Assembly: GCA_041687675.1 (NCBI GenBank)
Contig: JAWLBM010000023.1
Span: forward strand, 1 to 64,000
Length of the DNA: 64,000 bases
Source of the DNA: JAWLBM01 sp041687675
GTDB lineage: Bacteria; Pseudomonadota; Alphaproteobacteria; Rhizobiales; Pleomorphomonadaceae
Direction: 5' to 3'
A model generated the notes under the pieces. That model saw nothing but the letters and a program-made list of their open reading frames with translations. It did not search any database and was not told the origin of the DNA. Positions 1 to 7,800 of the stretch are shown here, one piece after another. How positions within the stretch are numbered: position 1 is the stretch's first letter; the number at the start of each line of letters is the position of its first letter. The position numbers were made by a program, and so were the translations under genes.

Positions 1-289
1 GTGGGCGCCGCGCGGCGACCTCATCGCCTTCACCAAGCAGGCCGGCGGCCGCTTCGCCATCGGCGTGATGCGCCCGGACGGCTCCGGCGAGCGGATCCTC
101 ACCGAGGGCTACCACAACGAGGGGCCAACCTGGGCGCCGAACGGCCGGGTGATCATGTTCTTCCGCGATGCCGGAGGTGCCAGCGGCGGCCCGCAGCTCT
201 GGTCGGTGGACCTCACCGGCCGCAACGAGCAGATCGTGCCGACGCCGAACTTCGGCTCGGACCCGGCCTGGTCGCCGCTGCTCAACTGA
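1..289 (+). CDS. tolB: TolB, C-terminal end (partial)
   Basis: This is the end of the periplasmic TolB beta-propeller, which binds Pal and links the Tol-Pal system to the outer membrane during division. Reading in frame from base 2 gives about 95 residues with the repeated propeller-blade pattern (WAPRGD, then PTWAPNGR, then PAWSPLLN at the end). TolB blades carry exactly this W(A/S)P signature. The start lies outside the window. The next genes are pal, cpoB and tilS, the standard alphaproteobacterial order. The call is secure because of both the motif and the neighbours. Confidence 0.93.
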   Translation, partial: WAPRGDLIAFTKQAGGRFAIGVMRPDGSGERILTEGYHNEGPTWAPNGRVIMFFRDAGGASGGPQLWSVDLTGRNEQIVPTPNFGSDPAWSPLLN

Positions 290-396
290 TGAACGGGGCG
301 GCGCGGAACGGGACGGCCGCACTCCGTCCCCCGCGCCGGCCCGACCCGCGCAGCCGGGGCATTCACCTTGCGTTAACCACATTCCTCCACGTCGGC

Positions 397-404
397 TTAA
401 CCAT
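397..404 (+). promoter_or_regulatory. CtrA half-site upstream of pal
   Basis: TTAACCAT sits 60 bases before the pal start, and a second TTAACCAC lies at 373-380. TTAACCAT is the 8-mer form of the CtrA recognition half-site in Rhizobiales. There is no TTAA at the 7-base spacing here, so this is weaker than the boxes at 9164 and 40164. Cell-cycle control of tol-pal is plausible but inferred. Confidence 0.35.
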
Positions 405-463
405 CGCGGTTTACCAAGGGGGAAGGACCGAACGGTCGAACGACTTTCGAAGGGTTGATCCGC

Positions 464-976
464 ATGACCTCCTCTGACCTCCTCCCCGTCGGCCGTCGCG
501 CCGTCCTCTCCTTCGGCCTCGCCCTCATGATGGCCGCCTGCGCCAAGAGCCCGAGCGAGTTGGACAGCACGCTGCCGGGCGGGCCGGGCGGCGCCGGCGC
601 GGCAGTCCCCGGCAGCGCCCAGGACTTCGTCGTCAACGTCGGCGACCGGGTGTTCTTCGAGGTGGACCAGTCGAACCTCACCCCGCAGGCGATGTCGACC
701 CTCGACCGCCAGGCCCAGTGGCTGGCGCTCTACCCGCGCTACACGGTCACCATCGAGGGCCATGCCGACGAGCGCGGCACCCGCGAGTACAACCTCGCCC
801 TCGGCGCCCGCCGCGCCAAGGCCGCCTCCGACTACCTCGCCTCGCGGGGCGTCAACCCGCAGCGCATGCGCACGATCTCCTACGGCAAGGAGCGGCCGGT
901 GGCGATCTGCAGCGACGACACCTGCTTCGCCCAGAACCGCCGCGCCGTGACGGTGCTGAACAACGCCGGCAGCTGA
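464..976 (+). CDS. pal: Pal, peptidoglycan-associated lipoprotein
   Basis: Pal is an outer-membrane lipoprotein that grips peptidoglycan and is the outer partner of TolA/TolB. The protein has 170 residues. A hydrophobic signal ends in a lipobox with the acylated cysteine at residue 26 (MAAC). The C-terminal half is an OmpA-like domain with the diaminopimelate-binding signature (EGHADERG, then YNLALGARRA, then NRRA near the end). An in-frame TTG lies 9 bases upstream, but ATG 464 has a purine-rich stretch (GAAGGG) at suitable distance and gives a normal lipoprotein signal. It follows tolB by 174 bases. Confidence 0.95.
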   Translation: MTSSDLLPVGRRAVLSFGLALMMAACAKSPSELDSTLPGGPGGAGAAVPGSAQDFVVNVGDRVFFEVDQSNLTPQAMSTLDRQAQWLALYPRYTVTIEGHADERGTREYNLALGARRAKAASDYLASRGVNPQRMRTISYGKERPVAICSDDTCFAQNRRAVTVLNNAGS

Positions 977-1172
977 GCCGCCCCACGTCCCACCAGGCTA
1001 ATGAGGCCATCGGTCCGGCGATCCCGGGCCGGTGGCCTTCGCCGTTCCGGAGGGCGGAGAGGTCAAAGTTTGGCCGAACTCGGCGGGCCTATGCTATGGC
1101 GACGTCCGGCGGCGCCCGCGATGGCCCGCCGTTCCCGCCGCCCCTCACCCGAGCCGAGGATGCGCTGATCCG

Positions 1173-2306
1173 ATGACCGCCCCCCTCCACCGCCGGCCCC
1201 GCGCCGCCGCCGCCGCGCTCGTCCTCCTCGCCGCGCCCCTCGGCGCCACCGAGGCCGGCGCCGCCTGGTGGTCCCCGTGGAAGGCCCCGGCGCCCGCCGC
1301 CTCGCAGGTGGTCGAGGTGCAGTCGACGCCCGAGATCGCCGAGCAGTCCCTGCGGATCAGCCGCCTCGAGGAGCAGATGCGCCAGCTGAACGGCCGCATC
1401 GACGAGCTCACCTGGCACATCCAGCAGCTGCAGGAGGCGCTGCGGCTGTCGCGCGAGGACACCGAGTACCGTCTGCAGGAACTCGAGGGCGGCGCGCCGC
1501 GCCCGCCCGCCGATCGCTCGCAGGCGCCGTCCGCCCCGGCCCCGGCGGCCGGCGGCGCGGTCATCACCACCGGTCCGGCCGACGCTCCCGTCGACCTCTC
1601 CAGCGGCTTCTCGCTCGACCCCGACGGGTCGATGCAGATGGGCGCTCCGCCGCAGGTGCTCGGCACGGTGCCGGCGCCCGGCGGCGGCGGCGGTCCGCTC
1701 GACCTCTCCGCCATCGCCCGCGGCGAGCAGGCCTGGGGCTCCGGCGACGACCTGCTGCCCTCCGAACTGCCGACGGGCGACCTCGCCGTCCTCGGCGCCG
1801 GCGATCCCTCCGCCCTGCCGCCGGCCGGGGCCAACGGTGCGCTCGCCCCGCCGGCCGCCTCCGGCGGCGCCCTCCTTCCGCCCCCGCCGGCGGGGGAGAT
1901 GCAGGTGGCCGCCATCGCGCCCGAGACCCCCGAGGCGCTCTACAACCAGTCCTACGAGCACGTCGTCAACGGCGACTACGGCCTCGCCGAGGCCGGATTC
2001 CGCAAGTTCCTGCAGGCCAACATGCGCTCGCCCCGGGCCGGCGACGCCTATTTCTGGCTGGGGGAGAGCCTGTTCGCCCGCGAGCGCTACCGCGACGCCG
2101 CCGACGCCTTCCTCACCGCCTACCGCGACTACCCGGGCAGCGAGAAGGCGCCCGAGAGCCTCCTGAAGCTCGGCCAGTCGCTGGAGGGCCTCGGCGAGAC
2201 CGACGCCGCCTGCGCCACCTATGGCGAGCTCGAGAAGAAGTATCCCTCGGCCTCCGCCGGGGTGCTCGACGCGGTGGCGGACCGCAAGTCCGAGGCGGGC
2301 TGCTGA
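1173..2306 (+). CDS. cpoB: CpoB (YbgF), Tol-Pal coordinator
   Basis: CpoB is a periplasmic protein that coordinates peptidoglycan synthesis with outer-membrane constriction through TolA. The 377 residues comprise a signal peptide (to about residue 29), an N-terminal coiled coil of roughly 50 residues rich in Leu/Glu/Gln (around residues 50-105), a long Pro/Ala/Gly linker of about 140 residues, and a C-terminal TPR block of three repeats (starting YNQSYEHVVNGDY). This is the normal domain order, although the linker is long. ATG 1173 is chosen because upstream in-frame codons give no signal peptide. Its stop is 8 bases from the GTG of tilS, so the two are co-transcribed. Confidence 0.92.
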   Translation: MTAPLHRRPRAAAAALVLLAAPLGATEAGAAWWSPWKAPAPAASQVVEVQSTPEIAEQSLRISRLEEQMRQLNGRIDELTWHIQQLQEALRLSREDTEYRLQELEGGAPRPPADRSQAPSAPAPAAGGAVITTGPADAPVDLSSGFSLDPDGSMQMGAPPQVLGTVPAPGGGGGPLDLSAIARGEQAWGSGDDLLPSELPTGDLAVLGAGDPSALPPAGANGALAPPAASGGALLPPPPAGEMQVAAIAPETPEALYNQSYEHVVNGDYGLAEAGFRKFLQANMRSPRAGDAYFWLGESLFARERYRDAADAFLTAYRDYPGSEKAPESLLKLGQSLEGLGETDAACATYGELEKKYPSASAGVLDAVADRKSEAGC

Positions 2307-2314
2307 GGCTGGCC

Positions 2315-3550
2315 GTGCGCACCGGGCCCATCGAGGACGGCGAGCTATCCGCCCTCTTCTCGGGGCTCGCGGACCAAGGCCGGATCGGCGTCGCCGTCTC
2401 CGGCGGCCCGGACTCGACGGCGCTCATCCACCTGCTCGACCGCTGGTCCCGCGCCCGGGGCGGTCGTCCCGCGCTCACCGTGCTCACCGTCGACCACGGG
2501 CTTCGCCCCGGATCCGCCGAGGAGGCCGGGCGCGTCGCGGCGCTGGCGGCCTCCCTCCGCCGCCCGTTCCGCCGGCTCGACTGGGCACACCCCGAGGGCC
2601 CGCCGGCGTCCGACATCCAGGCCGCCGCACGGGAGGCCCGCTTCCGCCTCCTCGCCGGCGCCGCCCACGAGGAGGGGCTCGAGGCGGTCGTCCTCGCCCA
2701 CACCCTCGACGACAAGGCCGAGACCCTGCTGATCCGCCTCTCCCGCGGATCCGGTCTCGCCGGGCTCGCGGCGATGCCGGCGGAGCGGGTCGTGCACGGC
2801 GTCCGCTTCCTGCGCCCGCTGCTCGCCGTACCGAAGGCGCGGCTGGTCGCGACGCTGGAGGCCGCCGGCATCGGCTGGATCGAGGACCCCTCCAACATCG
2901 ATGCCGACCGGTTCCTCAGGGCGAAGCTCCGGGCCCTGTCGCCCGCGCTCGCCGAGGTCGGGCTGACCGCCGAGCGCCTCGCCGCGACGGCGGACCGGCT
3001 TGCCCGGGCGTCTGAAGCCGTCGAGACCCTGGTCGATGCGCTGTCCGCCGGCGCGATGTCGGACCACGGCGGGGTTATCTCGATCGACCGCCCGGCGATG
3101 ACCGCGGCGCCCGAGGAGGTCGCGCTGCGGCTGCTCGCCCGCGCCTGCGGGCGCGTGCGTCCCTCGCCGCATCCGCCCCGGGCCGGGGCGCTCGAGGCGG
3201 TCCTCGACATGCTGCACGGCGGCGCGGCACCGCGTCGCAGCACCGGCGGCGGCGTGGTGCTCGACCCCGTCCGCGATCGCCTGTGGATCTACGCGGAGGC
3301 CGGTCGGCGGGGCTTTCCGACGCTTGTGGTGAACCGCCCCGGAACCCATGTGTGGGACGGCCGTTTCGAGCTTGTGGTGAACGCCCCGCTGGCGGCCCCC
3401 CTGGTGGTCGCGGCGGCGTCGGGGCCGGAGAGGCGCGCGGACCTGCCGAAACGGGCCGCATCGAGCCTTCCGGTGGTGCGGCGCGAGGGCGGCGGTGAGG
3501 CCGGGCCGGCGGGAGAGGACGTCATTTTGCGGCCGGTCACGCAAGTTTGA
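2315..3550 (+). CDS. tilS: TilS, tRNA(Ile)-lysidine synthetase
   Basis: TilS uses ATP and lysine to convert C34 of the CAU-anticodon tRNA(Ile) to lysidine, so that AUA is read as isoleucine. The product has 411 residues. The PP-loop motif SGGPDS is at residues 29-34, followed by the typical VDHGLR and LAHTLDDKAET segments of the N-type ATP pyrophosphatase fold. GTG 2315 is chosen because GAGG at 2305-2308 lies 6 bases upstream and no ATG occurs before the PP-loop. It lies between cpoB and ftsH as in most Rhizobiales. Confidence 0.93.
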   Translation: MRTGPIEDGELSALFSGLADQGRIGVAVSGGPDSTALIHLLDRWSRARGGRPALTVLTVDHGLRPGSAEEAGRVAALAASLRRPFRRLDWAHPEGPPASDIQAAAREARFRLLAGAAHEEGLEAVVLAHTLDDKAETLLIRLSRGSGLAGLAAMPAERVVHGVRFLRPLLAVPKARLVATLEAAGIGWIEDPSNIDADRFLRAKLRALSPALAEVGLTAERLAATADRLARASEAVETLVDALSAGAMSDHGGVISIDRPAMTAAPEEVALRLLARACGRVRPSPHPPRAGALEAVLDMLHGGAAPRRSTGGGVVLDPVRDRLWIYAEAGRRGFPTLVVNRPGTHVWDGRFELVVNAPLAAPLVVAAASGPERRADLPKRAASSLPVVRREGGGEAGPAGEDVILRPVTQV

Positions 3551-3604
3551 GTCAAAGGCGTCAACCAAGTCCGCAGAGGATGCGGGCCTGGACCCTTGGT
3601 CGGG

Positions 3605-3633
3605 TTGGCAATCGACCGCTGCCAACCTACATT
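3605..3633 (+). promoter_or_regulatory. Candidate promoter of ftsH
   Basis: TTGGCA (3605-3610) and TACATT (3628-3633) are separated by exactly 17 bases, giving 5/6 and 4/6 matches to the sigma-70 hexamers. It lies in the 174-base gap before ftsH, about 90 bases from the start codon. The -10 region also loosely resembles the alphaproteobacterial RpoH element, and ftsH is often heat-induced, but the match is too weak to choose between sigma factors. Confidence 0.4.
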
Positions 3634-3724
3634 CTCAGCATGCGCGGGGAGGCGCGTCTTCGGTAACTCTCCCCGCGGAAGATCGGCCTCATGACGCGCG
3701 GCGTCAGTCGCGCAAAGGTTCGTA

Positions 3725-5647
3725 ATGAACGCCAACTTCAGGAATTTCGCCCTCTGGGTCATCATCGGGCTGCTGCTGATCGCCCTGTTCCAGCTCTTCC
3801 AGAGCCCGGGGCAGCGTCCGGCGTCCAACGACATCGCGTTCTCGCAGTTCCTCCAGGAGGTCCAGCAGGACAACGTGCGCGACGTCACGATCATGGACCA
3901 GTCGATCACCGGCCGCTACCAGAACGGCTCGACCTTCCAGACCTACGCTCCGCCGGGCGCCGACTATCTGCCGGTGCTGACCGAGAAGAACGTCCAGGTG
4001 GTCGCCAAGCCCGCGACGGAGAGCTTCTCGCTCATCGGCACGCTGCTGTCCTGGCTGCCGATGCTGATCATCTTCGGCCTGTGGATCTTCTTCATGCGGC
4101 AGATGCAGGGCGGCGCCGGCGGCAAGGCGATGGGCTTCGGCAAGTCCAAGGCCAAGCTGCTGACCGAGGCCCACGGCCGCGTCACCTTCGAGGACGTCGC
4201 CGGCGTCGACGAGGCCAAGGAGGACCTGCAGGAGATCGTCGAGTTCCTTCGTGACCCGCAGAAGTTCCAGCGCCTTGGCGGCCGCATTCCCCGCGGCGTG
4301 CTGCTGGTCGGCCCGCCGGGCACCGGCAAGACGCTGATCGCCCGCGCCGTGGCCGGCGAGGCCAACGTGCCCTTCTTCACCATCTCCGGCTCCGACTTCG
4401 TCGAGATGTTCGTGGGCGTCGGCGCCAGCCGCGTGCGCGACATGTTCGAGCAGGCGAAGAAGAACGCGCCCTGCATCATCTTCATCGACGAGATCGACGC
4501 GGTCGGCCGCCATCGCGGCGCCGGCCTCGGCGGCGGCAACGACGAGCGCGAGCAGACGCTGAACCAGCTGCTCGTGGAGATGGACGGCTTCGAGGCCAAC
4601 GAGGGCGTGATCATCATCGCGGCCACCAACCGGCCGGACGTGCTCGACCCGGCGCTGATGCGCCCGGGCCGGTTCGACCGCCAGATCATGGTGCCGAACC
4701 CGGACATCATCGGCCGCGAGAAGATCCTGAAGGTGCACGTGCGCAAGGTGCCGCTGGCGCCGGACGTGGACCTCAAGACGCTCGCCCGCGGTACCCCTGG
4801 CTTCTCCGGCGCGGACCTGATGAACCTCGTCAACGAGGCCGCCCTGCTCGCCGCCCGCCGCTCCAAGCGACTGGTGACGGCGCAGGAGTTCGACGACGCC
4901 AAGGACAAGATCATGATGGGCGCCGAGCGGCGCATGGTGATGACCGACGAGGAGAAGCGGCTGACCGCCTACCACGAGGCCGGCCACGCCATCGTCGCGA
5001 TGCACATGCCCGCCTGCGACCCGATCCACAAGGCGACGATCATCCCGCGCGGCCGCGCCCTCGGCATGGTCCAGTACCTGCCGGAGCGCGACCAGGTGTC
5101 GATCTCCTACGAGCAGCTGACCTCGCGCATCGCCATGGCCATGGGCGGGCGCGTCGCCGAGGAGATCTTCTTCGGCGAGGACAAGGTGACCTCGGGCGCC
5201 CAGTCCGACATCGAGCAGGCGACCCGCATCGCCCGCGCGATGGTCACCCGCTGGGGCTTTTCCCGCGAGGTCGGAACCGTCGCCTACGGCGAGAACCAGG
5301 AGGAGGTCTTCCTCGGCCACTCCGTCTCGCGCCAGCAGAACGTCTCGGGCGAGACGATGAAGATCATCGACGCGGAGATCCGCCGCTTCATCGACGAGGG
5401 CTACACCCAGGCCCGCCGGGTCATCACCGAGAAGCGCGAGGAGATGGAGCGTCTGGCCAAGGCCCTGCTCGAGTACGAGACGCTGACCGGCGACGAGATC
5501 AAGAACCTGCTCGCCGGCAAGCCGCCCGTGCGCGACGCCTTCGACGAGCCGCCGCCGCCGCGCTCCTCGGCCGTGCCGACCACCCGGCCGAAGCCGAAGG
5601 GCGGCGAGGAGCCCGGCGGCCCGGGCCTGGAGCCCCAGCCGGGCTGA
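3725..5647 (+). CDS. ftsH: FtsH, membrane AAA+ zinc protease
   Basis: FtsH is an inner-membrane ATP-dependent protease that degrades misfolded membrane proteins and regulators such as RpoH and LpxC. The 640 residues comprise two membrane helices (about residues 5-22 and 100-118) flanking a periplasmic domain, an AAA+ module with Walker A GPPGTGKT (about 196-203), Walker B IIFIDEID and the second region of homology, and a peptidase domain with zinc motif HEAGH at 417-421. The C-terminus is a short Pro-rich tail. Length is typical. In many alphaproteobacteria glmM follows ftsH. Here a terminator and an unrelated two-gene insert follow instead. Confidence 0.98.
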   Translation: MNANFRNFALWVIIGLLLIALFQLFQSPGQRPASNDIAFSQFLQEVQQDNVRDVTIMDQSITGRYQNGSTFQTYAPPGADYLPVLTEKNVQVVAKPATESFSLIGTLLSWLPMLIIFGLWIFFMRQMQGGAGGKAMGFGKSKAKLLTEAHGRVTFEDVAGVDEAKEDLQEIVEFLRDPQKFQRLGGRIPRGVLLVGPPGTGKTLIARAVAGEANVPFFTISGSDFVEMFVGVGASRVRDMFEQAKKNAPCIIFIDEIDAVGRHRGAGLGGGNDEREQTLNQLLVEMDGFEANEGVIIIAATNRPDVLDPALMRPGRFDRQIMVPNPDIIGREKILKVHVRKVPLAPDVDLKTLARGTPGFSGADLMNLVNEAALLAARRSKRLVTAQEFDDAKDKIMMGAERRMVMTDEEKRLTAYHEAGHAIVAMHMPACDPIHKATIIPRGRALGMVQYLPERDQVSISYEQLTSRIAMAMGGRVAEEIFFGEDKVTSGAQSDIEQATRIARAMVTRWGFSREVGTVAYGENQEEVFLGHSVSRQQNVSGETMKIIDAEIRRFIDEGYTQARRVITEKREEMERLAKALLEYETLTGDEIKNLLAGKPPVRDAFDEPPPPRSSAVPTTRPKPKGGEEPGGPGLEPQPG

Positions 5648-5676
5648 GGCGGCCCGCGGGAACCTGAACCGATCGG

Positions 5677-5715
5677 AAGCGCCGGAGGAGTGATCCTCCG
5701 GCGCTTTTCTTTTTT
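5677..5715 (+). terminator. Rho-independent terminator after ftsH
   Basis: A perfect 13-base stem (5677-5689 with 5694-5706), loop GTGA, is followed by TTCTTTTTT. It lies 30 bases after the ftsH stop. It separates ftsH cleanly from the RusA-like gene, so the latter needs its own promoter. An apparent GTG start codon at 5690 is inside this loop and is not a credible start. Confidence 0.92.
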
Positions 5716-5761
5716 CACTCGGGCCCACGCTGCCACGCCTGTGGCAAGGGTCCCAACCCAG

Positions 5762-5790
5762 TTGATAGTCCCTTTGGAGACCCGTATATT
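5762..5790 (+). promoter_or_regulatory. Strong sigma-70-like promoter for the RusA/HEPN pair
   Basis: TTGATA (5762-5767) and TATATT (5785-5790) are separated by exactly 17 bases, each close to the consensus hexamer. This is one of the best sigma-70-like promoters in the window and lies just past the ftsH terminator. It predicts a transcript start near 5797, which constrains the translation start of the next gene. Confidence 0.65.
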
Positions 5791-6235
5791 TTACACTCTT
5801 CGCAAGCCGGGCTGGATCGCCGTCCTGACACCTTCGCTCCCTCTCGAGTTTGTCGTTCCGGGGTTGCCCGCCAGCACGCAGGGCTCGTCCCGAGGGGTGT
5901 CGGCTTGGAAGTCGAATGTCGTGAACGCCGCGCGTCAAGTCTTGCCGGAGGGGAGTTGGTTGCTTGAGCAACCGCTCGCCGTTACGATTTACCTGTTCCT
6001 GCCGGACAGGCTGCCTGGAGACCTCGACAATCGCGTAAAACCGATATTGGACGCCATGACAGGTTGCGTGTACAGGGATGACTCGCAGGTCGAGCGGATC
6101 GTTGCTCAGAAGTTCGAGCCTGACAGGCGTTTCGATTTCATGCTTCCGAGCGAGGTGCTTGCCTCGGCGTTGAGGTCGGCGGATCCCATCGTGTACATAG
6201 CTGTTTCGGACGACACCCAAGGTGATCTGAGATGA
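5774..6235 (+). CDS. RusA-family crossover-junction endonuclease
   Basis: RusA-type enzymes resolve Holliday junctions and are usually phage- or prophage-borne. The family core is complete: a first strand LEFVVPGLPAS, then the catalytic block with Asp codons at 6020 and 6026 (G-D-L-D-N), a Lys at 6038, DAM at 6050-6058, and the Asp-Asp-x-Gln pair at 6077-6088. These match the three essential aspartates of the family. The start is unresolved. TTG 5774 (used here) precedes the predicted transcript start. CTG 5825 is non-standard. TTG 5864 would cut the first strand. Base composition is clearly AT-richer than the flanking genes, suggesting transfer. The stop overlaps the next start (ATGA). Confidence 0.75.
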   Translation: METRIFYTLRKPGWIAVLTPSLPLEFVVPGLPASTQGSSRGVSAWKSNVVNAARQVLPEGSWLLEQPLAVTIYLFLPDRLPGDLDNRVKPILDAMTGCVYRDDSQVERIVAQKFEPDRRFDFMLPSEVLASALRSADPIVYIAVSDDTQGDLR

Positions 6236-6882
6236 CCGCTGTTGAAAGCCGGGAGGAAACCAGACTGCTGGACTGGTACGAGGACCGGGTTCGACGGACC
6301 GGCTACCGCCTTGTGAGGGCCCCCAGTCCGGATCAACTGCCGGAGTTCCTCCAGGACTTGCCGGTGGATGCCATCGCCGAGGGTCGGTCCCCATCCGTCG
6401 TCGTGGAAGTCGCCACGTCGCCGACGTCCCGGAGCCTGCAGAGGATCGATCTCATTCGGGAAAGGCTGATCGGACGTCCCGATTGGGTGCTCGAAGTCCT
6501 CTACACTCGCTCAAACCCGGAAATGACGGAAGTCGATCCGGGAGACATCAGCCACGCGGCCGAGCGAGCCCGCCGCCTCTCCGGACAAGATCCGGCCGCG
6601 GCCTTGCTGGTCGCATGGAGCGCGTTGGAAGCGGCGGCGCGGAGAAGTGACCCGTCCGCCTTCAACAAACCGACGGGCTCTTTCGAACTTGTCGACCACC
6701 TCGTCTCAATGGGGGACCTCAGTCAGGAGCAGGGACTCCGCTTCGTCCGACTGGCCCGACTGAGGAATGCGGTATCGCACGGCCAGCTGGATCTCCCGAT
6801 TCCCCTCGACCAGCTGACCGAGGTGATCGATACCGTCGAGCGCCTGTCCCATGAGGATACCGGGCCGACGCCCCTCGATTGA
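6232..6882 (+). CDS. Nuclease-like / HEPN-like two-domain protein
   Basis: This protein of 216 residues has no known function. The N-terminal half reads like a PD-(D/E)xK-type domain (from memory closest to the AHJR-like restriction-endonuclease family): LPEFL, then V-D46-A-I, then V-V-V-E59-V-A61. The expected catalytic Lys is Ala at position 61, so cleavage activity is doubtful. The C-terminal half (about 110-210) is all-alpha with an R-x4-H motif, R178 to H183 within RNAVSHG, the signature of HEPN RNases. It overlaps the RusA-like gene by 4 bases and is translationally coupled to it. A nucleic-acid-directed role, possibly defence, is inferred. Confidence 0.6.
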   Translation: MTAVESREETRLLDWYEDRVRRTGYRLVRAPSPDQLPEFLQDLPVDAIAEGRSPSVVVEVATSPTSRSLQRIDLIRERLIGRPDWVLEVLYTRSNPEMTEVDPGDISHAAERARRLSGQDPAAALLVAWSALEAAARRSDPSAFNKPTGSFELVDHLVSMGDLSQEQGLRFVRLARLRNAVSHGQLDLPIPLDQLTEVIDTVERLSHEDTGPTPLD

Positions 6883-6955
6883 CATCTCCGGAGCAAAACG
6901 ACCGGGGTCTCCCCCGGCCGCTTTCACCTGCCTGCCGACCTCCCGGCCCGATCGT

Positions 6956-7663
6956 TCAGAACCCGCCCTCGTCCTCGTCGTCGGGCTTGGCGTTCATCGA
7001 CTTCAGCTTGGCGAAGACCGCTTCGGCGTCGAGCTCGTCCTCGTCCTTCTTCGGGGCGCGGAAGCCGGAGAGGGCTGCCTCCGAGGTGGTCTCCTCCACC
7101 GGGGCCAGGGTCGGCGAGGGCTCCAGCACCTTCTCCGGGCTCGCCTTGCCGGCCTTCTCGACCTCCATGTCGAGTTCCAGCTGCGAGCAGAGGCCGAGGG
7201 TCACCGGGTCCAGCGGGGTGAGCGAGGCCGAGTTCCAGTGGGTGCGGTCGCGGATCTGCTGGATCGTCGACTTGGTGGTGCCGACGAGGCGCATGATCTG
7301 CGCGTCCTTCAGCTCCGGATGGTTGCGCACCAGCCAGAGGATGGCGTTCGGCCGGTCCTGGCGGCGCGAGACGGGCGTGTAGCGCGGGCCGCGGCGCTTG
7401 GCCTCCGGCACCCGCACCTTCGGGTCGGCGAGCTTCAGGCGGTGCGCCGGCTCGCGTTCGGCCCGCTGGATCTCCTCGCGCGTCAGCTGGCCGGTGAGCA
7501 CAGGGTCGAGGCCCTTGATGCCCTGCGCCGACTCGCCGTCGGCGATGGCCTTCACCTCCAGCGGGTGAAGCTTGCAGAAGGCGGCGATCTGGTCGAACGA
7601 CAGGGCGGTGTTCTCCACCAGCCACACGGCGGTCGCCTTGGGCATGAGCGGCGCGTTGGACAT
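6956..7663 (-). CDS. trcR: TrcR-type cell-cycle regulator (DUF1013)
   Basis: The protein has 235 residues and belongs to the alphaproteobacteria-specific DUF1013 family, named TrcR (cell cycle transcriptional regulator). Two helix-turn-helix-like segments are visible: VWLVENTALSFDQIAAF near residue 13 and a second (ILWLVRNHPELKDAQIMRLV) near residue 108, each followed by a short basic region. The C-terminal 60 residues are acidic and low-complexity. ATG 7663 has GAAGGA upstream on the minus strand. It is convergent with the HEPN gene and is expressed from the promoter at 7747-7775. Confidence 0.85.
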   Translation of the reverse strand: MSNAPLMPKATAVWLVENTALSFDQIAAFCKLHPLEVKAIADGESAQGIKGLDPVLTGQLTREEIQRAEREPAHRLKLADPKVRVPEAKRRGPRYTPVSRRQDRPNAILWLVRNHPELKDAQIMRLVGTTKSTIQQIRDRTHWNSASLTPLDPVTLGLCSQLELDMEVEKAGKASPEKVLEPSPTLAPVEETTSEAALSGFRAPKKDEDELDAEAVFAKLKSMNAKPDDEDEGGF

Positions 7664-7746
7664 GGGTCAAATCCTTCTCGATGGGTCCGCCGGCCTTCCG
7701 GCCCGGCAGTCCGTCGTCTCGCTCTGCGATGACTGGGATTGCGCCG

Positions 7747-7775
7747 TATATATCGCGCGTCGCCGTCCCGGGCAA
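7747..7775 (-). promoter_or_regulatory. Promoter of trcR
   Basis: On the minus strand TTGCCC (7775-7770) and TATATA (7752-7747) are separated by 17 bases. The -10 is 5/6 to consensus. The predicted start lies about 75 bases before the trcR ATG. It sits in the 137-base gap between trcR and the oxidoreductase stop, so trcR has its own promoter. Confidence 0.55.
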
Positions 7776-7800
7776 TGGACGAGTTCGGCCCTCGTCGCCC

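Noticed and set aside
1..477. Plus-strand frame starting at base 1
   Set aside because: Out of frame with the tolB end and continues through the tolB-pal gap with no homology.
3704..6394. Minus-strand open frame of 896 codons across ftsH
   Set aside because: It is the mirror of the ftsH coding strand, with His/Asp/Gly-rich low-complexity content and no recognisable domain. High-GC genes commonly produce such antisense frames.
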